Assembly (NCBI GenBank): GCA_052148435.1 | Contig: JBKQIF010000196.1 | Coordinates: 1 to 64,000 of the forward strand | Length of the DNA: 64,000 nt | Direction of reading: 5' to 3' | Origin: JBEKYD01 sp052148435 | GTDB lineage: Bacteria > Acidobacteriota > Terriglobia > Bryobacterales > Bryobacteraceae | Shown: positions 9,967 to 17,639 of the stretch, piece after piece | Layout of the letters: each line of letters starts with the position of its first letter | How positions within the stretch are numbered: the stretch's first letter is position 1 | Program-made: the position numbers and the translations under genes | The notes under the pieces: model-generated | What the model saw: only the letters and a program-made list of their open reading frames with translations | Databases searched by the model: none | What the model was told of the DNA's origin: nothing

Positions 9967-10443
9967 ATGGGATCCGTCAACAAAGTCATCCTGATCGGCA
10001 ATCTCGGCCGGGATGCGGAAACTAAATTCACTCCGTCCGGCGCTTCCGTCACCAACTTTTCCCTGGCCACCACCCGCCGCTGGAAGGACCAGGCCTCCGG
10101 AGAATGGAAGGAGCAGACCGACTGGCACCGCATCAAATATTGGCGCGCCGAAAACGTCGCCAACTACCTGCTGAAGGGCAAGCAGGTCTATGTGGAAGGC
10201 CGGCTGGAAACCAGAAGCTACGACGATAAGGACGGCAAGAAGGTTTACACCACCGAAGTTGTCTGCGAACACCTGGTGCTTCTAGGCAGCCGGCAGGATG
10301 GCGGCGCCGCTCCCGAGGAATACAGTCAACAGCCCGTTTCCATGCCGCGCGGCGCGCGCCCCGCTGCCGCACCGAGCCAAGCCCCGCCCGCGGACGAGCC
10401 CGGCTTCAACCAAGGCATCACCGACGACGACGTGCCGTTCTAA
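9967..10443 (+). CDS. ssb: Single-stranded DNA-binding protein
   Basis: A 158-residue protein with an OB fold at residues 1-110 (SVNKVILIGNLGRDAE, then TDWHRIKYWRAENVANYLLKGKQVYVEGRLETRSY) and a Pro/Ala-rich flexible tail. The tail ends in the acidic tip DDDVPF, the conserved peptide by which SSB recruits replication and repair partners. It binds and protects single-stranded DNA as a tetramer. The ATG at 9967 begins the typical MGSVNKV N-terminus; six further in-frame codons upstream are not family-like. It stands alone rather than between rpsF and rpsR. Confidence 0.95.
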   Translation: MGSVNKVILIGNLGRDAETKFTPSGASVTNFSLATTRRWKDQASGEWKEQTDWHRIKYWRAENVANYLLKGKQVYVEGRLETRSYDDKDGKKVYTTEVVCEHLVLLGSRQDGGAAPEEYSQQPVSMPRGARPAAAPSQAPPADEPGFNQGITDDDVPF

Positions 10444-10578
10444 AACCGCGGCGGCGTAGCTGGGCGCAGGCCAGGAAGCCGTGGCCGCCGCGACCGACTC
10501 GATTTCATCCGCGCGATCTCCAATTCGCGGCTGTGCGCCCACAACTTGTCCATGCCCAGAAGTCGCGGTGATGGTCTA

Positions 10579-10602
10579 TCAGCGGGCCGCCTCGCCCGCT
10601 GA
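10579..10602. repeat. Hairpin downstream of ssb
   Basis: TCAGCGGGC and its exact reverse complement GCCCGCTGA are separated by six bases. There is no T-run, so this is not a classical terminator. The surrounding 10444-10623 has no gene that I can support. Confidence 0.4.
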
Positions 10603-10623
10603 ATATCATCGCGCGCAATTTTC

Positions 10624-10848
10624 CGGAAATCGTGGAGCCTTCCTTGGCCATGGTGATGAAGATTTCGCCGGGCGCGCCGTCGTAGATGCCCACAGTTACG
10701 TAGCCTTCGTGGCCGCCGATCGAGAACTTGTGGGTGATGGCCCGGCGCTCGTCGAGGAGCGTGCGGCGCACCGGCGGTAGACCGCCTTCTCCACGGTTTG
10801 CGCCGCCGCGGGCGCGACGGCCACAGCCTTCTCGGACTTCCCTGCCCT
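10624..10848 (-). pseudogene. Frameshifted partial copy of nrdJ (C-terminal segment)
   Basis: This stretch is a diverged duplicate of bases 14111-14340 inside nrdJ, corresponding to about residues 737-813 of the reductase, in the same orientation. Runs such as GTGGAGCCTTCCTTGGCCAT are shared, and translated pieces DERRAITHKFSIGGHEGY, APGEIFITMAKEGSTISG and GKSEKAVAVAPAAA match NrdJ. A 3-base loss (near the GAPGE codons) keeps frame, but loss of one G in the run at the Arg/Pro codons (caccggcgg here, caccgggcgg in nrdJ) breaks it. No start or stop is conserved, and homology ends abruptly on both sides. It is not expressed as a functional protein. Confidence 0.85.
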
Positions 10849-10887
10849 GTGATGTGAGGGTTGGTGGTAGAGTGGAGTGGGATCAAT

Positions 10888-11121
10888 ATGTCTCACATTA
10901 TTCACTCCGTTTTTGACGGTGAGGTGCTGCGGCCGGAGGAATCCCTGCGGCTAAAGGCCAACACAAGGTACAAGGTCACAGTTGAGGAAGAAGACAACGG
11001 ACCGGATGCGCAGGTGGACGGCGATCCCTACCCCTCGACCGCGCTGCTCGCCTTGGCCGAAGACCTGGGCGTAACTGACCTTGCCGAACGCCACGACTTC
11101 TACGCGCATCATCGGAAGTGA
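10888..11121 (+). CDS. DUF104/AF2212-like antitoxin of a PIN toxin
   Basis: A 77-residue protein beginning MSHIIHSVFDGEVLRPEESLRLKANTRYKVTVE, the pattern of the AF2212-like (DUF104) antitoxin family: a small beta-barrel opening followed by a short variable tail. Here the tail (STALLALAEDLGVTDLAERHDFYAHH) is the part expected to wrap the toxin. The ATG at 10888 has GGAG-like bases (ggagtggg) before it. The PIN-domain gene starts 12 bases after its stop, so the two form a toxin-antitoxin unit in antitoxin-first order. Confidence 0.8.
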   Translation: MSHIIHSVFDGEVLRPEESLRLKANTRYKVTVEEEDNGPDAQVDGDPYPSTALLALAEDLGVTDLAERHDFYAHHRK

Positions 11122-11133
11122 AAGATCTCGTCT

Positions 11134-11592
11134 GTGGCTCAACTCGTTCCCGTTTTCTTGGGCACTGCATTCGTTTATGCGATAGCTAATGGTCGCGATG
11201 AATGGCATGATCGCGCCGTTCAATGGCAGGCGAGGTTGCAACGCACAAGAGCGGCGCTGCTAACCACCGAATTTGTTCTGATGGAGATCGGAGATGGCCT
11301 CGCCAACTTGCGATTCCGGCTTCGCGCCGTCAAGATAATTGAGCTTTTGAGGTCCAGCCCCCTCGTCGAAATCGTACCGGCCTCGTCGCACCTAGTGGAG
11401 GAGGCACTGAGGATGTACCGCCTTCGAGACGACAAGGATTGGGGCCTGACCGACTGTTCGTCTTTCGCCGTGATGAAGCAGCGGGGTATTTCCGATGCGC
11501 TAACGATGGACCAGCACTTCCAGCAGGCGGGCTTTCGGCCACATTGCGACCGGAATAGTCGACTCCTCCGCCAGCGGTTCTCTGCCTTTTAA
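11134..11592 (+). CDS. PIN-domain VapC-like toxin lacking its first active-site Asp
   Basis: A 152-residue PIN-domain protein. The opening VPVFLGTAFVYAIAN aligns with the usual xxVFLDTSxxIAL of VapC RNases, but the first metal-binding Asp is Gly (codon ggc, one step from gac). Other acidic landmarks remain: E48-E52 region (TTEFVLMEIGD) and LTDCSSFAVMKQRGISDALTMDQHF near residues 108-130. VapC toxins cut tRNA or rRNA using Mg2+ held by three or four acids, so this copy may be catalytically weak or dead. Start is GTG at 11134, right behind the DUF104 antitoxin gene. Confidence 0.8.
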   Translation: MAQLVPVFLGTAFVYAIANGRDEWHDRAVQWQARLQRTRAALLTTEFVLMEIGDGLANLRFRLRAVKIIELLRSSPLVEIVPASSHLVEEALRMYRLRDDKDWGLTDCSSFAVMKQRGISDALTMDQHFQQAGFRPHCDRNSRLLRQRFSAF

Positions 11593-11613
11593 GATGAAAT
11601 CTCCGCTTGCGTC

Positions 11614-11904
11614 ATGCTCGAAACAAAGCCAGAATGGAAAACGAAGAGCGCCATATTGGCAATCAATCGGATTCTGGACCAGCGGCATGTCCCGCAGGGC
11701 GAGTCCGCAAGGCATCTGGGCATTAAACATTAACCAGCCGAAGGTCTCTGCGCTTGCCAACTATCGGCTGGAAGGCTTTTCCGTGGAGGCCTGCTGCATT
11801 TTTTGAATACGCTTGGCCGGAATGTGGAGATCGTGATTCGGGGATCTTTGTCACAGCGGCTTGAAACGGCCCGCAACGTCTTAGATCGTCCTCGCCCGCG
11901 GTGA
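11614..11904 (+). pseudogene. Decayed XRE-family antitoxin
   Basis: Three frames joined in order give a recognisable XRE antitoxin of the HigA type. An ATG at 11614 opens MLETKPEWKTKSAILAINR followed by ILDQRHVPQGESARHLGI. The next frame continues INQPKVSALANYRLEGFSVE from about 11729, and a third gives RLLHFLNTLGRNVEIVIR to a TGA at 11902-11904. The first break looks like a 7-base tandem duplication (cattaaacattaac), the second like loss of one base near 11788. The helix-turn-helix core (GESARHLGINQPKVSAL) is split, so the gene is dead. No toxin partner for it remains beside it. Beyond this remnant, 11593-11987 holds nothing I can support. Confidence 0.75.
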
Positions 11905-11987
11905 ACCGACCATCCTCATTCGCTCGTGGTCAATTTCTAAGGACCAACAAAACAGGTTGCACGTCTCACATTTGATACAATGGCCTT

Positions 11988-12314
11988 GTGCGGCCGGTTA
12001 TCTTCCATCCCAAAGCGAGGGCTGCGATGCGCCGGTTTCCAAAAGAGGCACGCGTGCGTCTGGGGAAGGATCTCTTCCGCCTGCAGATCGGGGAACAGAT
12101 GGCGATGCCGGTTTCTCGACCAATGCCGGTGGTAAGCGCGGGAGTGTCGGAATTGCGCGTGAAGGGCAAGGACGGCATCTTTCGCGTGTTCTACTACCTG
12201 GCGTCTCGGAAGGGCGTACTCGTCTTTCACGCGTTCGTGAAAAAGACCCAGCAGACGCCTCCCCTCGAAATCGAGTTGGCACGCAAGCGCTTAAAGGAGC
12301 TTCTGGATGCATAG
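11988..12314 (+). CDS. HigB/RelE-superfamily toxin (phage Gp49-like)
   Basis: A 108-residue basic protein of the RelE/ParE fold as found in the HigB2/Gp49-like (DUF891) group. The core GVSELRVKGKDGIFRVFYYL (residues about 53-72) and VLVFHAFVKKTQQTPPLEIELARKRLKEL (79-107) are the hallmark strand pair and closing helix. Such toxins cut mRNA on the ribosome. Start is GTG at 11988. The stop overlaps the following HigA-like gene by 8 bases, giving toxin-first order as in higBA operons. It lies within the island of toxin-antitoxin genes and remnants at 10.6-13.7 kb. Confidence 0.85.
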   Translation: MRPVIFHPKARAAMRRFPKEARVRLGKDLFRLQIGEQMAMPVSRPMPVVSAGVSELRVKGKDGIFRVFYYLASRKGVLVFHAFVKKTQQTPPLEIELARKRLKELLDA

Positions 12315-12615
12315 ACTCAAACCGATCGTCTGCAAGACGCCTGAAGAACTGGCTGCCGCCATGGGACTGTCCGCGGCAGAGGCGAAAGAGTGGCAGCTCC
12401 AGCATGCGCTGCTCAAGCGCTTGAAGGAAATTGTACTAAGACAGGGGATCACGCATGCCGAGGTCGCCAAGCGGGCGGGCACCTCGCGTACCAGAGTAAC
12501 CGCGATTCTCAATGACGACCTCGATCATGTGTCAAGCGATCTGCTGGTACGCATCCTGGCAGGGTTGGGATATCGGGTAAGGGTTTCGGTGGTCAAGTCA
12601 GACACGGCCGCGTAG
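12307..12615 (+). CDS. HigA-like XRE antitoxin
   Basis: A 102-residue protein with a Cro/C1-type helix-turn-helix at about residues 50-75 (GITHAEVAKRAGTSRTRVTAILN) and the C-terminal strand GLGYRVRVSV common to HigA2-type antitoxins. The N-terminal stretch (KTPEELAAAMGLSAAEAKEWQL) is the usual lead of this subgroup. It overlaps the upstream toxin by 8 bases and should both bind the toxin and repress the pair's promoter. The two genes are intact, unlike the XRE remnant 400 bases upstream. Bases 12616-12766 after it hold nothing recognisable. Confidence 0.87.
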   Translation: MHRLKPIVCKTPEELAAAMGLSAAEAKEWQLQHALLKRLKEIVLRQGITHAEVAKRAGTSRTRVTAILNDDLDHVSSDLLVRILAGLGYRVRVSVVKSDTAA

Positions 12616-12766
12616 CCAGAACTGGCCTCTCTTCGCCGATGGCCGGTGCCGCCTCGCGTCGACATCCCTTCGCTGCAAAGACACCGGATGGCAGGGTATG
12701 ACTGATGAGCGTCACCGACGAAAAATCACGGGAGGTTGACCGGGGCGGCTGCTGCGATGATACCGG

Positions 12767-13707
12767 TCATGAGAATGATCGCTTAAGAAGGGGGGAGACA
12801 TTGAAAATCATGTCATCGCCTTGAGCCTGCACGAGCTTCAGCCAGCCTCGGTTCTGAAATGATTTTAGGATATGTGTGACTAGGACCCGTGGCTGGGCGA
12901 CTGCTTGTCCTATTGCCACGGAACTCCCGGCGCCATGATTAAGGATCTGAAGGGCGACAGATCGAACCATGCTGGCGTAGTCGGGGATCATGGCCGTTGC
13001 GAATTCCTCCATCCCGCGGTACTGGACCTCAAAGAGATGGATACCAGCCTGGGACGCATATACTTTTACATAGGCATACCCATCCAGGATCTGCAAGCTG
13101 TCTTGTACGTCGTTTTCGGCCAGGCCTACAACGCTCAAGTCTGCGAGTATGTCACCCCGGCCACGAATAACGAGCCCGTGGACATGACTTTTGCGCACGC
13201 CTCGCTTAGCACAGTCGCGTCCTGGGCGTTGAGGCCGCCAATTCGGGCCGCAGCAGATGCAACGTATCCCGGGACATTGCCAAGGGGAGGTCTCCCATAT
13301 TGGCCGTAGATGGCGTTTACGATCGACTGGAACTCCCGGTCGTAGTTATTGACATCGGGGACCTCCTGCCAGATCGTATCTCGCAGGCATTCTGGCACGT
13401 CACATCCGTCGAGCCGGACCGGAATGAGTCGCGTGCGGTCTTCGATATTCTTGACAACGGCTGTGTTCAGCTCCTTCTGAACCCACGGCTTCGCGACGCT
13501 GACGCTCGAGAGAACCACTATTACAATATCCGCCGGTTTCAGGCCGCCATTAAATACCCTGTCCACGAGCTTATCGCCAGGGAGCATCTCCCACATGTCA
13601 ACCCACGCGTTAACACCGTTTGCCCGAAGACGTCCGGCGAAACCCAGGACAAAGCGATCCTTATCTTCGCTAGCGTGGCAGATGAAGGCTCTCGGACTGT
13701 TAGCCAT
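12767..13707 (-). pseudogene. TIR-domain protein split by a frameshift
   Basis: The first part (start ATG 13707) is a TIR domain: AFICHASEDKDRFV, WVDMWEMLPGD, GGLKPADIVIVVLSSVS and KPWVQKEL, whose Glu matches the NAD-cleaving residue of active TIR enzymes. This frame ends at 13135. The downstream part, in another frame (open over 12767-13198), carries the C-terminal domain that usually follows such TIRs: DSLQILDGYAYVKV, then MVRSVALQILN and HILKSFQNRGWLKL...NVSPLLKR. Joining them needs a -1 shift, and a C4 run (G4 on the coding strand) at 13155-13158 lies exactly in the overlap. A lost G is the simple reading; slippage or a sequencing error is possible. The full length would be about 313 residues. 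It lies 24 bases after nrdJ. Confidence 0.72.
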
Positions 13708-13731
13708 TCTTTAGCGACCTTCCTTGCTGCG

Positions 13732-16551
13732 CTAGCTACACCCGCTAGTCCCCCCGCAATTCCCGCACTTATAGCAACTCCCATTACGCGTCATAATCGA
13801 CCCGCACTCCGCGCACAACGGCGCATCCGCGGTCATCGGCGCGAACGGCAGCTCCTGCTGCGGACTGGTCTCCGTAGGCCGCAACGCCCCCGTCTCGCCC
13901 ACTTCCGTCACCGCGTACTCTGGTCCCAAAAACCGCGCGCCCAGCCAGCGGAAAATGTAATCCATGATGGATTTGGCGTAGGGTATCTGCTGGTTGCCGG
14001 TCCAGCCGCTGGGCTCGAAACGCACGTGCGCGAACTTGTCCACCAGGAACCGCAGCGGCACGCCGTATTGCAGGTTGAAGCTGATGGCCGTCGCGAAAGC
14101 GTCCATCAGGCCGGAAATCGTGGAGCCTTCCTTGGCCATGGTGATGAAGATTTCGCCGGGGGCGCCGTCGTCGTACATGCCGGCGGTGATGTAGCCCTCG
14201 TGGCCGCCGATCGAGAACTTATGGGTGATGGCGCGGCGCTCGTCGGGCAGCTTGCGGCGCACCGGGCGGTAGACCACCTTCTCCACGGTTGGCGCGGCCG
14301 CGGGCGCCACGGCCACAGCTTTCTCGGACTTCCCTGCCCCGGTGCCGGAGCTGAGCGGCTGCACACGCTTGGAATTGTCGCGGTAAATGGCCACCGCCTT
14401 CAGGCCCAGCTTCCAGCTCTCCGTGTAAGCGTTCATCACTTCTTCCACGGTGGCTTCTTCGGGCATGTTGATGGTCTTCGAAATCGCGCCGGAGATGAAC
14501 GGCTGCACGGCGCCCATCATCTTCAAATGGCCCATGTAGTGGATCGACCGCGTGCCGTTGGCCGGCCGGAAGCTGCAATCGAACACAGCCAGGTGTTCGG
14601 GCTTCAGATGCGGCGCGCCTTCGATCGTGCCGGTAGCGTCGATGTGGCTGACGATCTGCTCGGCCTGCGCGGGTGTGTAGCCCAGCTTGATGAGCGCCTG
14701 CGGCACGGTATTGTTCACGATCTTGATCACGCCGCCGCCCACCAGCTTCTTGTATTTCACCAGCGCCAGGTCGGGCTCCACGCCGGTGGTGTCGCAATCC
14801 ATCATGAAGCCGATGGTGCCGGTGGGCGCGATCACGGTTACCTGCGCGTTGCGATAGCCGTTGCGGCGGCCCAGTTCCAGCGCGTGGTCCCAGCATTCCA
14901 TCGCGCCCTTGTGCAGGTCCGTGGAGATCTGGCGGCCGTTCAGGCGATGCGCGGCGTCGCGATGCATGCGGACGACTTCCAGGAACGGCTCGGTATTGCG
15001 CGCGTAGCCGGAGAACGGGCCGGTGCTCTCGGCGATGCGCGCGCTGGTCAGGTAGGCCTGGCCGCACATGATAGCGGAAATGGCGCCGGCGTAGTCGCGG
15101 CCCTGGTCGCTATCGTAGGGGATGCCGAACGACATCAACAGCGCGCCCAAGTTGGCGAAGCCCAAGCCCAGCGGGCGATAGTTGTGCGAGTTGCCGGCGA
15201 TCTTCTCGGTGGGATAGCTGGCGTTATCGACGATGATTTCCTGGGCCATGATCAGGGTATCCACGGCGTGGCGGAAGGCCTCCACGTCGAACTGGCCGTC
15301 GGGACCCACGAACTTCATCAGGTTCAGCGACGACAGGTTGCAAGCCGAATCGTCCAGGAACATGTATTCCGAGCAGGGGTTGGAGGCGTTGATGCGCGCG
15401 GTGTTTTTGCAGGGGTGCCAGCGGTTGACGGTGGTATCGAACTGCATGCCGGGGTCGCCGCACTGGTGGGTGGCTTCGGCGATGTGGCGCATGAGGTCGC
15501 GGGCCTTATAGCGTTTTACGGGCTGGCCGGCGCCGACGGACTTGGTCCACCAGTCGCCGTCGCTCACGACGGCATCCATGAAGTCGTCGGTGGCGCGCAC
15601 GGAATTGTTGGCGTTCTGGAAGAAGATGGAACCGTAGGCTTCGCCATCGAGGGAGGAATCGTAGCCGGCTTCGATCAGGGCGAAGGCCTTTTTCTCTTCC
15701 TTGGCCTTCGACCAGATGAATTTTTCGACGTCCGGGTGATCGGCGTTGAGGATCACCATCTTGGCGGCGCGGCGGGTTTTACCGCCGCTTTTGATCACGC
15801 CGGCGAAGGCGTCGAAGCCCTTCATGAAAGACAGCGGCCCGGAGGCGCGGCCGCCGCTCGAAAGCATGGCGTCGTCTTCGCGCAGGGCGGAGAGGTTGGT
15901 GCCGGTGCCCGAGCCCCATTTGAAAAGCATGCCTTCGGTCTTGGCGAGGTCGAGGATGGATTCGAGCGAATCCTTGACCGAGACGATGAAGCAGGCCGAG
16001 CATTGCGGGCGCACCACGCCCCTTTCGAGCTTGGAGACGTGGCCGGCGGCTTGATCGTAGATCCAGCCGTAGCCGCGGGCTTCCTTCACCCCTACGTTGA
16101 ACCAGACCGGCGAATTGAAGCAGGCCTTCTGGGTAAGCATGAGGTGGGCCAGTTCGGCGCGAAAGTTTTCACCGTCTTCAGGGGTCTTGAAGTAACCGTC
16201 CCGATTTCCCCAGCCGGCGATGTTATCGACCACGCGTTCGACCAGTTGGGCCACGCTGGTTTCACGCTCCGGGCTGCCCAGCTTTCCGTAGAAGTACTTG
16301 CTGGCGACGATATTGGTGGCAGTTTGCGACCAATCCGCCGGGACCACCACATCGCGCTGCTCGAAGAGGACCGAGCCTTTATCGTTGCCGATGGAAGCGG
16401 TGCGCGTCTCCCAGCGGACATCGTCATAGGGGGTCTTATCGGCTTCGAGCCGGGCGGTGAAATAGCGGGGGAAAGAAACCCCGGTTTGAGACGGTGTTTG
16501 CGTGTTCAAAACTGTTTCTATTTTCGCAAATGCAACGGCAGGCTGGCCCAT
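13732..16551 (-). CDS. nrdJ: Vitamin B12-dependent (class II) ribonucleotide reductase
   Basis: A 939-residue adenosylcobalamin-dependent ribonucleotide reductase that makes deoxynucleotides without oxygen or a second subunit. Visible landmarks are KACFNSPVWFNVG near residue 140, GSGTGTNLSALR near 215, NPCSEYMFLDDSACNLSSLNL near 393 (active-site Cys and Glu), and PTGTIGFMMDCDTTG near 575. The end is a zinc-binding tail with CAECGSIMTRNGSCYKCGNCGG. An Ala-rich linker (EKAVAVAPAAAPT) near 750 separates the barrel from the last domain. I start at ATG 16551, which follows GGAGGAAAGG; the frame is open 26 codons further. Two NrdR boxes lie upstream. A broken copy of part of this gene is at 10624-10848. 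Confidence 0.95.
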   Translation of the reverse strand: MGQPAVAFAKIETVLNTQTPSQTGVSFPRYFTARLEADKTPYDDVRWETRTASIGNDKGSVLFEQRDVVVPADWSQTATNIVASKYFYGKLGSPERETSVAQLVERVVDNIAGWGNRDGYFKTPEDGENFRAELAHLMLTQKACFNSPVWFNVGVKEARGYGWIYDQAAGHVSKLERGVVRPQCSACFIVSVKDSLESILDLAKTEGMLFKWGSGTGTNLSALREDDAMLSSGGRASGPLSFMKGFDAFAGVIKSGGKTRRAAKMVILNADHPDVEKFIWSKAKEEKKAFALIEAGYDSSLDGEAYGSIFFQNANNSVRATDDFMDAVVSDGDWWTKSVGAGQPVKRYKARDLMRHIAEATHQCGDPGMQFDTTVNRWHPCKNTARINASNPCSEYMFLDDSACNLSSLNLMKFVGPDGQFDVEAFRHAVDTLIMAQEIIVDNASYPTEKIAGNSHNYRPLGLGFANLGALLMSFGIPYDSDQGRDYAGAISAIMCGQAYLTSARIAESTGPFSGYARNTEPFLEVVRMHRDAAHRLNGRQISTDLHKGAMECWDHALELGRRNGYRNAQVTVIAPTGTIGFMMDCDTTGVEPDLALVKYKKLVGGGVIKIVNNTVPQALIKLGYTPAQAEQIVSHIDATGTIEGAPHLKPEHLAVFDCSFRPANGTRSIHYMGHLKMMGAVQPFISGAISKTINMPEEATVEEVMNAYTESWKLGLKAVAIYRDNSKRVQPLSSGTGAGKSEKAVAVAPAAAPTVEKVVYRPVRRKLPDERRAITHKFSIGGHEGYITAGMYDDGAPGEIFITMAKEGSTISGLMDAFATAISFNLQYGVPLRFLVDKFAHVRFEPSGWTGNQQIPYAKSIMDYIFRWLGARFLGPEYAVTEVGETGALRPTETSPQQELPFAPMTADAPLCAECGSIMTRNGSCYKCGNCGGTSGCS

Positions 16552-16605
16552 CGAAAATCCTTTCCTCCGGAGAAATACTGCTTTTGGAGAACATTCGTAA
16601 TATTG

Positions 16606-16651
16606 CCCCAATATATAGTGCGAGGTCAAGAATTTTATCTATATGCAGTGT
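16606..16651 (-). promoter_or_regulatory. Tandem NrdR boxes upstream of nrdJ
   Basis: Box 1 is CCCCAATATATAGTGC at 16606-16621 and box 2 is TATCTATATGCAGTGT at 16636-16651, written on the plus strand. The NrdR consensus is aCaCwAtATaTwGtGt. Box 1 differs from it only at outer positions and box 2 matches about 11 of 16. Their starts are 30 bases apart, about three helical turns, as in known NrdR operators. They lie 55-100 bases upstream of the nrdJ start, so the repressor NrdR (encoded outside the window) probably controls nrdJ. Confidence 0.8.
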
Positions 16652-16734
16652 GTTGAGGTTACAGCGGAATCGGGTTCCGGCGAAAAATGGGGCCAGGTGT
16701 TCCGGGTCGAAACTGTTGAGCCAGCGGTGATCGG

Positions 16735-17472
16735 TCAGCTTTGGCTGGGCGGCCAATCGCCGATCGCCGATCGCTGAAGGCTTGCCGTGGCCGACTTGGC
16801 GGCCAGGCGACCGGCCGGTGACAGCTTGCGCTTTCGGCGGCGCAGGAGCGCGAGAGCGGCCAAGCCTGAGACGCTGCCCAGTGTGAGCAGCGCCGACGGC
16901 GGCTCGGAATTGGCGACCACCTCGACTTCGTAGCCGGACGAGTTGGGATCGATGTAGAAAGAGGAACCGGGCAGATAGGACGCCTTGGGGCCGACGGTTT
17001 CGGCATAACCAATGTAGTCGATCCCCTCCACGTCTCCGATGGCGGCGGGGTCGGCGAACGCCCAGGCGGCATCGCCGGCGGGGGCGCTGAAAGAGAGCCA
17101 ATAGCTGCCGGCGGCGAGCGCCGGCACCTCGAAAAGGCTCACCCACCCCTGGTACCAGGCGGGAAGGGTGACGGTAGTTTCGGCGATTTCGCTGGCCGCG
17201 GTCACGCCCGGACCGATGCTGGTGGTGAGATATGCGATAGCCTCGCTCGGCGCTCCGGTATGGTTGTCCAGCAGGACCGAAATCGTCAGATCGGTAGTCT
17301 CGACGGGGGACGACCAGCCGATCGCCAGGCCGTCGGCGCTAATCCAGCCGAAGGCGTCGCCGGTAATGGAGAAAAGGCTATCCGCGCGGGCCGCAAAACC
17401 GGAACCAAGGAACAAGCCAATGACTAAGAACGACCACCCGGCGCGGCGGCGCGAAAGGAAGCGACTCTGCAT
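16735..17472 (-). CDS. PEP-CTERM-type secreted protein
   Basis: A 245-residue protein with a signal peptide (AGWSFLVIGLFLGSGFAARA, residues 11-30), a beta-rich Ala/Ser/Thr domain, and a PEP-CTERM-like sorting end: SEPPSALLTLGSVSGLAALALLRRRKRK at about 189-216, that is, a short Pro motif, a membrane helix and an Arg cluster. Such tails are cut by exosortase during export to the cell surface. The family normally stops at the Arg cluster; here 30 further residues (SPAGRLAAKSATA...) continue through repeat-like DNA, so an original stop was probably lost. The mature domain has no family I recognise. Its promoter should lie in the 148-base gap after the Crp-family gene. Confidence 0.72.
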   Translation of the reverse strand: MQSRFLSRRRAGWSFLVIGLFLGSGFAARADSLFSITGDAFGWISADGLAIGWSSPVETTDLTISVLLDNHTGAPSEAIAYLTTSIGPGVTAASEIAETTVTLPAWYQGWVSLFEVPALAAGSYWLSFSAPAGDAAWAFADPAAIGDVEGIDYIGYAETVGPKASYLPGSSFYIDPNSSGYEVEVVANSEPPSALLTLGSVSGLAALALLRRRKRKLSPAGRLAAKSATASLQRSAIGDWPPSQS

Positions 17473-17615
17473 AATCGAGTAGTGCCGCGACAGCGGGAAA
17501 ATCGCAAAGAAGTTGGCCGCAAACCGGGACGGGCGGTGCGAGAATCGAATGGCCGTCGAGCCGCAATTTGCATCCGCTCCCGGCGGCGCGCGTACGAGTC
17601 AGGTAGCTCTCGGCG

Positions 17616-17639
17616 ATCGGCTAAACCGGTTTAGCCGAT
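17616..17639. repeat. Perfect 24-base palindrome at the 3' end of the Crp-family gene
   Basis: ATCGGCTAAACC is followed at once by its exact reverse complement. The stop codon of the Crp-family gene (17621-17623) lies inside it. It could act as a transcription stop hairpin or as a protein-binding site; there is no T-run. Confidence 0.7.

Noticed and set aside
13539..13784. 81-codon frame spanning the nrdJ-TIR junction
   Set aside because: It overlaps both genes on the same strand in another frame and has no family character.
13300..16656. 1118-codon open frame antisense to nrdJ
   Set aside because: It mirrors nrdJ in a GC-rich gene; the translation is His/Gly/Val-rich low-complexity sequence without domains, and nrdJ is unmistakable on the other strand.
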